Shown here one piece after another: positions 12,301-22,892 of a DNA stretch of 64,000 nucleotides. A program made the position numbers and the translations under genes. How positions within the stretch are numbered: position 1 is the stretch's first letter; every line of letters begins with the position of its first letter. The DNA lies in the NCBI GenBank assembly GCA_036346225.1, contig JARFIW010001108.1, forward strand, positions 4,858,501 to 4,922,500. The letters are read 5' to 3'. A model generated the notes under the pieces. That model saw only the letters and a list, made by a program, of their open reading frames with translations. It made no database searches and was not told where the DNA came from. The DNA is from Platerodrilus igneus. Taxonomy: Eukaryota; Arthropoda; Insecta; Coleoptera; Lycidae.

Positions 12301-13471
12301 GCCAATTTTTGCCTCTATAAGCTTCAAAATACTCGCAACTCCGTTGATACAAACAAAACAGCCTTATTGGTAAATTTCAAACGGCTAACACGTTTCTTAA
12401 AACCCCCAACAACAAAATACTCAACTGCCACTCTAATTCCGGAAAATACTTGTTTAGCCTTCATCAATTTCCTGTAAATTTCGACCCTAATATTCAACTG
12501 ACATCGAAATCTCAGAATTTTGACGTTATAAACAAACTTATTTCTACGAAGGCACAAGTTTCGCGCTCTAACCGACATTTACTTCGTCGAATCCAAGCCA
12601 CTACTCTATAACGTTTACAACAACTTCCCTTCTACGGAACTATCTGTCTCCTTCCATCTAACACACACAATCTTTCATCCTTTGTTTTCTTTGCAACTTG
12701 CTCTTGTCCTTGACGCAATAGCCCTCTCCAAGCAATCTTCCAAATCATCCTGTCTCATTTACACATATATTCTATCTGGTACTCCATCTCTTTTTATTTG
12801 TAGCAGCTTGTACTTGTACGTTAGCTCTTTTATTCCCCACTAAATATGACAATCTTCCAATGATGCTTATAGAACATGTGGCATCTCACTCGTACATATT
12901 AAATCTATTCTTTCCTTATCTCTCGGCATTTCTCCAAAGCATGCGCGTTCTTTGTTGAAATACGTAGAAATTTAACAACGGTTGAACATATTTACAACAA
13001 TATTAAGAAATCCTTGACCACAACTACTTTCAAGCTCGTATACAAATATTAAGAACGTGATGTTTTGTCTGCCCTTCTGTAACCGTTGAGTTTGTTTAAA
13101 ATACTTTTACGCCTGTTATAAACAATACTAAGAAAATATTTCCTTCTACTCTCTGTTATAATTAAGCTTTTGAAGGTTATACAAATGCCTACGTTTTATC
13201 AATTACACTTTATAAACAATGATTAAATAAGTTTTTAATTTACCCTACGCTATCTTTTACATGCTACACTATACACGCTTGCAATATTTACTTTATAACA
13301 CATAAAGTACAATTTACTCATTTAAAATTACTGAAAATTTTTCACTAAATTGTAAATTTCCATGCTAGAGCTACGGACATCGTTTCAAATTTTTAATCAG
13401 TTGTAATTATATGTGACAACTTGTAATAAATTATACAATGACCTATCTAACTTTTTTAACCTATAAATTTC

Positions 13472-13478
<7 letters not shown>

Positions 13479-13545
<67 letters not shown>
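13479..13545. repeat. (TA)n microsatellite
   Basis: About 67 bp of perfect TA repeats at the right edge of the 11.7-kb repeat. Confidence 0.97.
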
Positions 13546-13547
<2 letters not shown>

Positions 13548-14412
13548 TTAAAGCTATTATATAAGCTCAAGAAATACACCATGACATTAAAATAATTTTT
13601 CAAAAATTATCAACTATCGCAACTACCAGTCTTTCTGTTGGTGACATTGTAAACCTGAAATATTTAAACTTTTACTAACGCATTAAAAACTTCAAGCATA
13701 CAAAAGGTCTGCAACCCATAAATATTAAATTTGAAATAACCACTTCTAAAATAAAGTTTTTACTCGCAGATTCCGGTGTTTCAAAGTCAGTTACTTGTAA
13801 TAGCAGCGTCGTGGTATTTTAAGAACCCAGAGAAAAACCTGGTAAGGGCTATAAATTCCAATGTACAAACCGCAAAGCAATTGCAATAAACAGATAAACT
13901 TCCGCGATTTACTTTCAGATTCTTGTTTGTTTCTACTATTCCAAAACAGAACTTAGTCGTAAAGTCATAAATTTTTAAGAAGTTACATAACCATTAACTG
14001 CCGGAAATAGTGGAACGCCACAGCAGTTGAATACGTAATGTATAAATAGAGCGCTTTTGATGTTATCTAGGAATATAAACAGCAAATTCTGGAAACCTAA
14101 TGATACTATCGTTACTGACTATTCTGAAGAGACTGAATGTAGTCTATGGAACATGAGATTACAGTGACATAATAGCATTTGAGTTCATGAATGTCAGTAG
14201 TTCAATAATACATAATCATGAAGCTTGGCTCAAATAGAATAGGAATTTGCAAAAGTTAATCTGCTTTAAACATCACAGCTATACTGAAACTAACCTCAAT
14301 TAAGTTTTCTTTAAAATTTCTGAACCACTTGCTAAAACGGATCGTGAAGTATAATATAGAAACTTGCCATTTACGAGGTTTATTCAGATCAATTTTGCGT
14401 CAAAACATTATA
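13546..14412. other. no gene recognised
   Basis: AT-rich sequence between a (TA)n tract and the mariner copy; nothing supported. Confidence 0.45.
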
Positions 14413-14414
14413 TA

Positions 14415-15112
14415 CGAGGCATTGTTTTTAAGTAAGTACCGTTTTAAAATTCCGCCGCTGCAACGCTGCGGACGATGTCCAGCGAATACGCACCGTGTAC
14501 CTACATCTGTTGGTTAGTCACAGACGCCATTGCGACGACAATCGATCATTTATCCGTTTGTTGTTGGGTATTTAAAATGAATCCGCCGATTGAGAATCTC
14601 GACGATGGTAAAATACACGCTGTTATTCGTTTTCTTATTGCTAAAAGTGTTAAAGCAATTGAAATTCACCGTCAGATTTTTGAAGTCTACGGGTAAAACA
14701 TTGAGTGTTGAGATCGTACGCAAATGGGCAAGAGCTTTCAAAGGTGGCCGAAATAATGTTTATAACAAGAAACGAAGTGGACAGCCCTCAATGATCACGG
14801 AGGATTGGGTGCAGAAAGTCGACAAGAAAGTAACAGAGAACAGACGCTTCACTATTTCTTCGTTATCAGAGGTGTTCCCTTAAGTTTTAAGAACTGTTTT
14901 ATACGAAATTGTTACCGCACGTTGTTAAATTATACGGCAAACTTCTATGACAACAAAATACAGAAGCTTGTTCGATATGATAATAGCCTTAATATCGGTG
15001 GCAATTGTGAGAAAAAGTAAATAAAATTCTGGCTTTTTATGAAAAAATAAAATTGTTACAAAAATTTTTTTTCTTTACATATCAAACTGGTACTTACTTA
15101 AAACACACGCCT

Positions 15113-15114
<2 letters not shown>
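14415..15114 (+). mobile_element. mariner element, 700-bp internal-deletion derivative
   Basis: Both ends are visible. The left terminus after a TA at 14413-14414 reads CGAGGCATTG...AAGTAAGTACC. The right terminus, read inward, is CAAGGCGTGTG...AAGTAAGTACC and abuts TA at 15115. The two TIRs match at most of about 30 positions, and TA is the mariner target duplication. Inside is a transposase with its N-terminal DNA-binding half and its last ~25 residues but no catalytic core. An intact mariner is about 1.3 kb, so roughly half is missing. The right-hand TA merges into a 54-bp (TA)n tract. Confidence 0.9.
14577..15020 (+). pseudogene. mariner transposase, frameshifted and lacking the catalytic core
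   Basis: The start ATG at 14577 opens the mariner N-terminal helix-turn-helix region ('HAVIRFLIAKSVKAIEIHRQ'). The frame stops at 14694-14696 after 'FEVYG'. Homology resumes one frame over with 'VRKWARAFKGGRNNVYN', 'RSGQPSMITEDWVQKVD' and 'ENRRFTISSLSE', ending at a TAA near 14881. It continues as 'VLRTVLYEIV' and then jumps to the family's C-terminus ('FYDNKIQKLVRYD...NIGGN', stop at 15018-15020). The DDE catalytic domain between these blocks is deleted, so the copy could move only with a transposase supplied elsewhere. Confidence 0.9.

Positions 15115-15168
<54 letters not shown>
15115..15168. repeat. (TA)n microsatellite
   Basis: About 54 bp of TA repeats. The mariner right end lies on its left, and a TA-flanked repeat (TTAATTACTGTGTTAAC) begins on its right. 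Confidence 0.97.
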
Positions 15169-15171
<3 letters not shown>

Positions 15172-16841
15172 TACTGTGTTAACTCGCCCCACAGCTTGGG
15201 CAGCCCATAAATATGCTGTGATATTCGCCGCCCCTACGATTGGGTGCAATAATTTATGCTGTGATAACCCCTGTTACTCTCTTACAGCCCCTTATATCAC
15301 TCAAACACTTGTGAAAATGTAAATTTATAATTATCTTTTGCCTCGACTAGCTGATTCAATTAAATAAAGCACTTCTATAATACATGGTATAATGATTGAA
15401 TATTTACAACTCCTTTAACTATTTTCTCCCTTTTTGTATCATATACATCTGTCAAATTATTACAAAATCAAGCCAGCAAAACGAGGTTTTTATTACGTTT
15501 AAAGACTTATTGAAACGTTTCAAGCTGTCTGTAACTTTTCATAAAACTTTTGCAAGAAACCTCCAATTTGTCGGCTTTTGCACTTTAAATTATGATTGAG
15601 GTAAAACAGTATAAAAATAAATCATATCAAAAATATTTGAGATAAAACGGTTTCAAAAATAAATCACATCAAAATCTCTAACCTGAATAATTTTCCTAGG
15701 TGCTCCCAAGAATTGAAGTCGATATCCAAATTGTTATTGGTGCGTTTATTTATCATCAATTTGTTTGACCAGGCAGCATTCTCCAAAATTGTATTTTGAT
15801 CGTAGCGTCTCGTAATTTGAAGTTCTACAGGAATCGTAACATTATTTTACTTGTAATTTATGATTGTAATTTATATCGTAATTGAGATGGTCATTCCGAT
15901 GATAGTTGAGATGGTAAATTCAGATTTACATTCCGAGTGGAATTTAGATCAACCTTCTGAGAGTAATTTAGATCGACATTCAGATCGACATCCAGATCGA
16001 CATTCAGAGAGGAATTTAGATCGACATCCAGAGCCGTCTCAGAAACACGGCATAATTTTCACAATTCTACACTTTATAATTTCACTGTTAACCAATATTT
16101 ATTATTCACGTAAATATTTGGCACTTTCAATTATAGTCACTGTCCAGTTTCAAAGTATACTCACTTGATATTCAATTCTACAGATATTTATAAGATCGTC
16201 CTACTCTTGTTTGTGATTCGCTGGCTTCACGTGCTAGGCGAGGATAAGTATATTATCACTTGTTATGTTTGGGAAAATTTACCAATTGTATGTATTTTAA
16301 TTGTGTGACGCGGTGCTTGAAGTCACGTAATTCAATTGTCATATCTTATATTTACTTCAGGAATCCCAAGAACTTCGTACATATTGAGCACGTAGTCTTG
16401 TTTGTTAGCTTTATTCTAATCTAAATTGAATAAATTTGGTATTTGTTTATTTCCCAATAAATTGGATTTTCGAACAACTGTGATTCTCTTAGATCACGTA
16501 CGCTTTTAAATAAAGCATAATCTCTGCGTGCGTTTACGATAATATCTTTTCACACTTTATGAATGTTTATCTAGCCACTTCATGCAGGTTTTTCACTGAT
16601 TTAATTTTAATGGGTTTCATTACCTTTTTAAATACTAATCTCTGCTAGTAGCTACACTTGGATATGTGTTTTTATTGTTTGTACTGCTATATACAGTGTG
16701 CTCGCAACTAATAATTTTTATAATAACCTATTTACTCTCCTAATATCTATAATTTCGTGCTTCTGTTGCTTGAGAGTTTCCCTTGCTTATTCTACGATCC
16801 CAATGACTTAACCTACCCCTAAATTAACCCTACAATTACAG

Positions 16842-16843
<2 letters not shown>
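15169..16843 (+). mobile_element. TA-flanked repeat family, copy at 15.2 kb
   Basis: About 1.68 kb bounded on both sides by (TA)n. The right end read inward, TTGCTGTAATTGTAGGGTT, resembles the family terminus TTGCTGTGATAAGGGGTTG. The left end (TTACTGTGTTAACTCGCCCC) is more diverged. Two subterminal repeats with TGCTGTGAT and CCCC/TACGATTGGG words start at 15214 and 15257. The internal 102-residue frame (15860-16168) is mostly a 12-bp repeat and is probably not coding. Confidence 0.55.
15940..16033. repeat. 12-bp minisatellite (GATCGACATTCA)
   Basis: Units of GATCGACATTCA with variants GATCGACATCCA and GAGAGGAATTTA recur in register. They produce a DRHSDRHPDRHS-type translation that reflects the repeat, not a protein. 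Confidence 0.8.

Positions 16844-16879
<36 letters not shown>
16844..16879. repeat. (TA)n core flanked by inverted GCTGT termini
   Basis: The left flank ends ATTACAGCAA and the right flank starts TTGCTGTGCT, so the TA tract is the centre of an imperfect inverted repeat shared by two neighbouring family copies. Confidence 0.9.
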
Positions 16880-16881
<2 letters not shown>

Positions 16882-17032
16882 CTGTGCTAAAGCCCTTTAA
16901 ATTCCTTTAAACCTCTACGTTGGACCTCATTTTCATTGCTGTGATATCCCCACGATTGTGCGCCATTATTATTGTTACTGTGAAATAGCCTTTGATTGGA
17001 CGTAATTATTATTATTGCTGTGAACCCCTTTA
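16880..17032 (+). repeat. subterminal ~40-bp direct repeats of the TA-flanked family
   Basis: TTGCTGTGA or TTACTGTGA starts occur at 16879, 16936, 16974 and 17015. Each of the first three is followed by a CCCC/TACGTTGGAC-like block and AATTATTATT. The spacings 57, 38 and 41 bp give a degenerate array that reuses the terminal word. Confidence 0.75.
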
Positions 17033-17224
17033 AATTTTCTACAATTTGTTATGCCTTGGCTAGTTCAAAAACACAACATGCCCTACTTCACGATTGGTGC
17101 TCAATTAATATTGCTATAGAATTTACCTTTCTTTCTATAATTTTTGGTATGAACAAAGTAAAAGGGTTCTTTTGGGGATTGACGTGCTATATTTGCACGA
17201 AGGTTTAAGAATTATTATAAAATC

Positions 17225-17760
17225 GTACTAGACCGGAAGTAAAGTAAAGACTGTGGGAAATCCCTGTTACTTTTTTAAATAGTTTAATTGTAAATATTGG
17301 GTAATTATTTATTTCTAAATGTATTGTGAAATGTGTTATTTTAACAAAGAGGATGTACATAATGTCTAATTAATGAATGAACGAAGAGTTTTATGTTGAT
17401 CTAGGAGTGCCTTTGTCTATGAATATGTTAATAAACGTAGGCGTTATACTGTAGCAGAATTGTTTTGTAGTTAGTTTGGTTTTTCAGAAAAGCAACTGAG
17501 CAGCCGTGGCATACTTCGTTGCGAAGCAGAGTTATTGTAATTTTTGTGTAGGTATATAAGCAGCATCGAAGGTTTGTACCATGTTTGCAAATAGAGGAGA
17601 TTTTGCAGTATTAATGGCGTCCAAATCGCGGCGCTGTAGTAGTAGCATTTACGGTTCCTTTTGTTTAAGTTGTCCTTAGCAGAGAGGGATTTTGCAGTAA
17701 TTATGACGCTCGAAGGTGGCCTTTTTGTATAGGCAGCTTTCGTAGTAAAAGAGGTGTTTC
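17225..17760 (+). repeat. dispersed repeat, copy 1 (pair at 62455-62870)
   Basis: The two segments align in the same orientation over more than 300 bp. Long shared blocks include ATGTATTGTGAAATGTGTTATT, AATATGTTAATAAAC and AGCTGAGCAGCCGTGGCATACTT-like stretches. The 122-residue minus-strand frame across it (17839-17471) has no homology I recognise. Confidence 0.8.
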
Positions 17761-17786
17761 TTATTATCATGTACATGGCCCTGTTA

Positions 17787-17920
17787 TGGCCCTCTACATC
17801 CCTTGACTTAAATAGCCTAGATTTCTTCCTATGGGGCATCCCAAATCACTAGTGTGCATAACACCAGTGAACGACGTTGATGATTTACAAAATCGAATTA
17901 TAGCTGCATTGAAACCGTAA
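17787..17920 (+). pseudogene. Tc1/mariner (DUF4817-type) transposase C-terminal relic
   Basis: The plus strand reads 'WPSTSLDLNSLDFFLWG' from 17787, matching the WPxRSPDLxPLDFFLWG block with the third catalytic Asp. After a frameshift it reads 'GHPKSLVCITPVNDVDDLQ' and 'NRIIAALK', the expected downstream sequence, before a stop near 17918. About 530 bp further, 18444-18457 reads GGAACACCCTGTA, the reverse complement of the CAGGGTGTTCC-type end these elements often have, so it may be the matching 3' TIR. Confidence 0.75.
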
Positions 17921-18465
17921 GAAACACTCCGTGGGTGTTCGAAGGAGTACGAGCATAATTTGCTTAACATAATTCCCTTGTTATAGTTAGTATTTAAGGT
18001 TTTGGATTGTAAATTTTTTGTATTGTAAATACTTGTTACGTCGCAGAAAATAGTTTCTTATTATGTTCTCAAATAACGATCACAGATACAAAAAACTGCA
18101 TGAGACAAAAGTTTGTAAATAAACAAAAAATTCATTTAATGTTTTAAAATCTAGCAGCGGTGCACGTCAAAAAAATTTAGGGGAGAAAAGGAGGCATGAC
18201 CCCCGAAAAACTACCACCCTGTAGATTCTCGCAACCATTCAACATGCCGCAATGACGCAAGCCTTACAGCGTAATCTATATTCCAAATTTGATCATAATA
18301 TCTTAAAGAGAAAACCCAAAAGATTTCGATACTTCAACACCATGTAGATCGGAAACGAAGCGTACGCGGATCTATGTTTATATAAATTTTTAGTCGTAAA
18401 ATTCGCCAAAGAATCAGACCTTTTCATATATACATGATATTTTAGGAACACCCTGTATAAATATT
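17921..18465. other. no gene; probable transposon 3' flank with TIR-like end
   Basis: Nothing coding. GGAACACCCTGTA at about 18444-18457 could be the 3' terminus of the transposase relic upstream. Confidence 0.4.
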
Positions 18466-19929
18466 TATATATTGCTGTGATAAGGTCGCACCGAGACTTT
18501 CTTTTTTTTTTAAATAAATACAAATTAGGAGTATCTAAAGTCAAGCAAACATGAAATAAATTTTTTAAAAACTCGACGCATTAATGTAATAAAGTAATCA
18601 TACGTGCTCACAATAAACAGGCCGTTCAATACAAGCATATTTCAAAATGTAAGAAGTCAATAAACGCATCTAATTTAGGTCATCTGTTAAAAAATCCCAT
18701 TATAAAATTTGCCTACTTGATGTTTTAAGAATAAAATCGACAAATTCGAATAAAATCCTGCACACGCGGAAAATAAAAATGTAGAACATAGGTTTGGCTA
18801 CGTGACAGTTTAAGAATAATAGCTAACAATTTTCTATACAAAATACAAATACATGATATTGAAAGGTACAAAGTACCATAGCCAACAAAATCCATAACCT
18901 ATAGCTTTGGTGTCTACGTGATGTGGGACAAGATATAGAATAGGTAACTCCGTGTAAAATCTGAATGCTTACATAATAAGCCAAGTGCAACGCCTCTACC
19001 ATGCTCAAACAACAAAGATATTGCGCGGTAAACCAATGACAACACGTGGGATGGCTTGCCTTTATATATGACAGCAAACTGATAATAGTCTGTCTCTCCG
19101 TAACTGAAGCACGAACTGTACTAGTCTGAACAAATATACTACGCAGAGTTCAAGTGTGAAATTAAACCACGATTTATAACAGAAAGTCAATAATTAAAAA
19201 TTTCAGGTACAAGAGCACGTTCAAATATACAAGTGTAATAGAAATTCGCCGTCGACATAAGAAGGCTCTAAGAAATATACTTAGAAATATACTGAGAAAT
19301 TTACTAAGAATTTTACGGAAAAAACCACTGGAAGAGTTACGAAGCGATTTAATAAACACCTTACTAAACAAATTCAATAAGATATTTAACGTAAAAATCC
19401 AATACTACAAGTAGCAAATATAATAAAGGAGAAACTCTGAATCAGGACGTTAAGCTGAAAGCAAACCAAGGTCACTGGTTAACAGCACGTAGCGGCAGTT
19501 CAAAAGATTGGGGTGTACGCAGAGTTACACATTCGAACCAGGAAATCAACCGAGAAAAATATCAGGTTATCGATCATAGTTAATTAATAGCATAAGACTT
19601 AATTTTCTTTTGGAACATTTAAAACTTGCATATACTTAGACATTTATGTGAAGGGCCATCTAAAATTTTGATTAATACGTAGAAATTACCTTAAGATAAA
19701 GAAAAGTCATTGAACGTTCAACGAGGTTTTCAATATAATACAGAGTTATTTTGCTGGCTTTAACAGCTTTGATAGGGTTATAATTTAGTGATGAACAGGT
19801 GTATATTTTTACTTTGATTCAAGAGTTTTAATAGCAAATAATATTACGAAGGTCGTATAGTTGCAAATTGTACTTATTTCTTGGTTAAATACATCGAAGT
19901 ACAGCGATATCATAGCAATAATTATAATA
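18466..19929. repeat. possible TA-flanked family member (18.5-20.0 kb)
   Basis: It starts with TATATATTGCTGTGATAAGG, the family terminus, and reaches the (TA)n palindrome at 20.0 kb. A GCCTTTATATATGACA segment at about 19058-19075 resembles GCCTTTATATAGAACA at about 59167-59182. The TACAGAGTTATTTTGCTGGC block near 19739-19759 resembles a segment near 59630-59650. Both suggest a relative of the 58.5-kb copy. The minus-strand 84-residue frame (19077-18823) is unsupported. Confidence 0.4.
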
Positions 19930-19982
19930 ATTATTATAAATCTGATATCTGATTTCATCTTCTATAGAGGCTCACTTAAGTC

Positions 19983-20027
<45 letters not shown>

Positions 20028-20085
20028 CTGTAGACTTAAGTGAGCCTCTATAGAAGATAAAATCAGATATCAGATTTATAATAAT
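19930..20085. repeat. long palindrome with a (TA)n centre
   Basis: Arms 19930-19986 and 20029-20085 are inverted repeats of 57 nt with one mismatch (at 19956). They are separated by 42 nt, mostly (TA)n. Each arm contains ATAAATCTGATATCTGATTT and GAGGCTCACTTAAGTCTACA. This could form a large hairpin or cruciform. The near-identity of the arms implies recent origin or gene conversion. Confidence 0.95.
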
Positions 20086-22711
20086 ACGAAATATTCTTTT
20101 ACGGACAACCCTTCTAAATAATCACTCACTTATACTAAAAATAAAGTTCAAAAATCTTTCTCTTAAATTTAGGGTGAGCTTCCACAAACCTTAATCTTTT
20201 AATTTTCATTCCCAAACAACTCCCTAATTAAATCCTATTATGTACAAAATATATCAAGATAAGTCGGATAATTCAATATCCACCCGTGTAAGATCGGATT
20301 TAAAGGTATATGAACAGTTAGGTTTATGAATTTCTATGTATACTGGCGAAGACCTTACCGTAAAATCAAATTATCGACTTGTACATGCAACTCTCACATA
20401 TAATACTTGTACACAAAACAAAACGTCTTATCATATAACCTAACTAGTCAATAGATATGCTCTTTTAAAATTTTAAACAATGTAGTTTTATTTTACCGTG
20501 AAAAAATTTGCTTGTTGTTGCCTTTCTTTCAGTGCGTAATTAACTATTAAGGTTCCAAGATAGCTCAAATTGTTGTACAGAGTCCTCCTATCAATGCAAA
20601 TTACTCCATATAACGTGTAAGAAAGTAATGCTTTATTCCATTCAGAAGAGTTACAGTAGTTTCAATTAATTTCTAATTCTTGATTTTCATTTTTAGAACC
20701 ATTGTAATAATCTATTCCCTTCTGAGTAGCACTGAACTTTTAATGTCGCCAATAAAATCGTCTATCTTCTATAACAATTTCCACTATTAAATACTATGTA
20801 GCGTATTGTCAGATTAGCATCGTGACGTTTGAGTCGGAACTGAGCTGAACTCGACATTCGACGTGTTACAATCAATTGTATCCTGCTAAATATTTTCGTT
20901 CGTTTTAGGATACATGTTAAATATCTCTACGCTTTCGCTTCGATATTTTATGTAACTACCAGTTATAGGAGACGCCCCAGATCATGCTTTATAATTTAAT
21001 AAATAGATTTGCTCTTGTAAAACTCATACTAATATAATTCAAACAAGTATTTGTTCAACACTCTGTAAAATGTTAGTAGTGTATTTAGTTTGAACAAAAT
21101 TACTTCAATTTATCTTTATTGTTTGAGATGACACACAAATATACTCAATTATCTACAATCCTTGTTTTCTGAAAAATTATGTTCACTTTATTTATGAGTA
21201 GTAAGAAAGTAACAAAGGCAATTGTTGTCGAATTTGCCGGTATTCTTTATCTATTAATGCATTACAGCGATTTTAGGAGTGTTCTCTTAACATGTGTTAC
21301 CGAAATTTTTAAATCAATTGTCATCTTGTGTCCTAATTTGACTTTCGCTTTTATTCTGCAATTCGTGCTAACATGTATTTCCTACATGTCTAATTATATT
21401 ACTCCAAAGCAATGCATGTCGGCTACAAGAAGATTCCATCTTTTGTACATCGGCCCAATTGTTTTTTGACGTAGGCCAAATTATTTCTTTTATATAGACC
21501 CAAATGTCTTTTGCGAAGCGGGCTGTCTGCAGTTATGGTCGCAGCTTTATTTATCCTGACTACTGTGGCGATGTGTTGCTGGTTCACCTTCACGGATATA
21601 CCTGCAAAATAAATATCTCGGCACGTGAAGGTATGTTACCTTGTTTTGTTCCTATTTATATCAAGCGATTATTGCTTATCAGCGTTTATTGTTGATACGT
21701 AATCCATGCAACACATGAAACTCGAAATTGTAAAACTATTATTTATTAATACTCCCTGTATGTTTGTTGTGGTTTGTTTAGCATTTTTAAAAGATGATTT
21801 TATAAACTATGAGTCGTTTAATTCCCAAAGAAGATTAAGAAAAATATCGTTTATTACTGTAAATTGCTATTAAAATTGCTCTAAATGTACTGTGTGTAAT
21901 TGAAAATGTTTATCTATAAGATAATATAAGCATTACCTTTTTTTGTTCATTACCTATTAGCTTTTTTTACATGTGAAGCTACGAAATGCGCTATCCTGGA
22001 TCAATTATTGAAATTTGTCCATAGAATATAATTGCCTTTTTCAATAGAAATGTTTACTTTCTGTAGTCAATAAAAATTTGTGGCAAAGTACCTTTTTTTG
22101 CCTTTGTGAACCTCCGTTTCTGTAGTTAGCCCGATATTTCTACGTCTTTTTATATTTTTATACGCGATCGTGATTTGTGCGGGTCCTTACTTAACTGTTC
22201 GTTCTGTTTCTGTCTGACCCGTGCGTTTTAACATTGCAAATGCTCTTGAATAAAAGCTTTAATGGGTTGTTCCCAAAATGTGGGATGCAACATTTGTAGA
22301 TTTATCGTTTACTAGCAGTCTCGAGCTATGAGTAATTGACGTCGCTTTCCATATCTCATCAATATTCAAGATTTTATTGCAGTAATTAGCCTAGTTTGTC
22401 TTATCTTTTCTCTTTTATAAATTTTTATCATTGCCCTGGTCTATTTCACTATTTTGGTCGTTGTGTGTTCTAGAACCTAGGTTAATATTACTTAGAAAAC
22501 GCCTTCCCGAACGGAAAATATAGTAAAATGCCGTTATTTGTATCTTACAACACTATTTCTGTCATTAAGTTTATGTAACAAGAATGAAAACTCCTTCAAA
22601 CACGGTTCCTATGCATTTATACTCCATATACCGAGCGTTTTCAAAAATACGTTTCTATAAATGTCTACATAATTGGGTTTACGCCATATCGTGTACACAC
22701 AACGCTCCAAA
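20086..22711. other. no gene recognised
   Basis: About 2.6 kb of AT-rich sequence. Open frames at 21179-21469 (96 codons, hydrophobic) and 21504-21695 have no domain or splice evidence I can point to. Confidence 0.45.
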
Positions 22712-22850
22712 ACTAGAAAAAATAAAGAAATTTTTCTAAATATTATAATACTCACACTACATAAACGGAATGTATATTATACCCTAATTGCAAAAACCCG
22801 TGACATGATAAGCTTTATTTGTATTGCATAATAGTATCTGTAAATTGCAC
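22712..22850. repeat. dispersed repeat, copy 2 (pair at 9085-9240)
   Basis: Colinear with the 9.1-kb copy. It ends where a SINE head begins at 22853, so the SINE may have inserted in or next to it. Confidence 0.6.
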
Positions 22851-22852
22851 AA

Positions 22853-22892
22853 GGCGGCTCAGTGGCGTAGTTGATATGCGTGTGACTACTAT
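22853..22892 (+). mobile_element. SINE head fragment
   Basis: GGCGGCTCAGTGGCGTAGTT and about 20 further bases match the start of the tRNA-like head at 26337, including the A-box region. The B box and tail are absent. Confidence 0.7.

Larger units (their letters stand above)
11680..13478 (+). mobile_element. TA-flanked repeat family, copy at 11.7 kb
   Basis: This segment is homologous to 45170-46220 (same orientation) and 60478-62300 (reverse orientation). It ends on the right at a long (TA)n tract, after a CACAATAATATATA junction like the family terminus ATCACAGCAATATATA. The left edge is approximate. On the minus strand it holds a TATA box at 12293-12300 and, about 460 bp further, an exon-like frame ending in a splice donor at 11833. 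No transposase or reverse transcriptase is visible. I infer a non-autonomous element or an amplified gene remnant. Confidence 0.55.

Noticed and set aside
13397..13603. Open frames with long YIYIYI runs (also at 15053-15322, 19861-20043, 25784-26032)
   Set aside because: They are translations of (TA)n tracts, not proteins.
15860..16168. 102-residue frame with DRHSDRHPDRHS
   Set aside because: Created by a 12-bp minisatellite.
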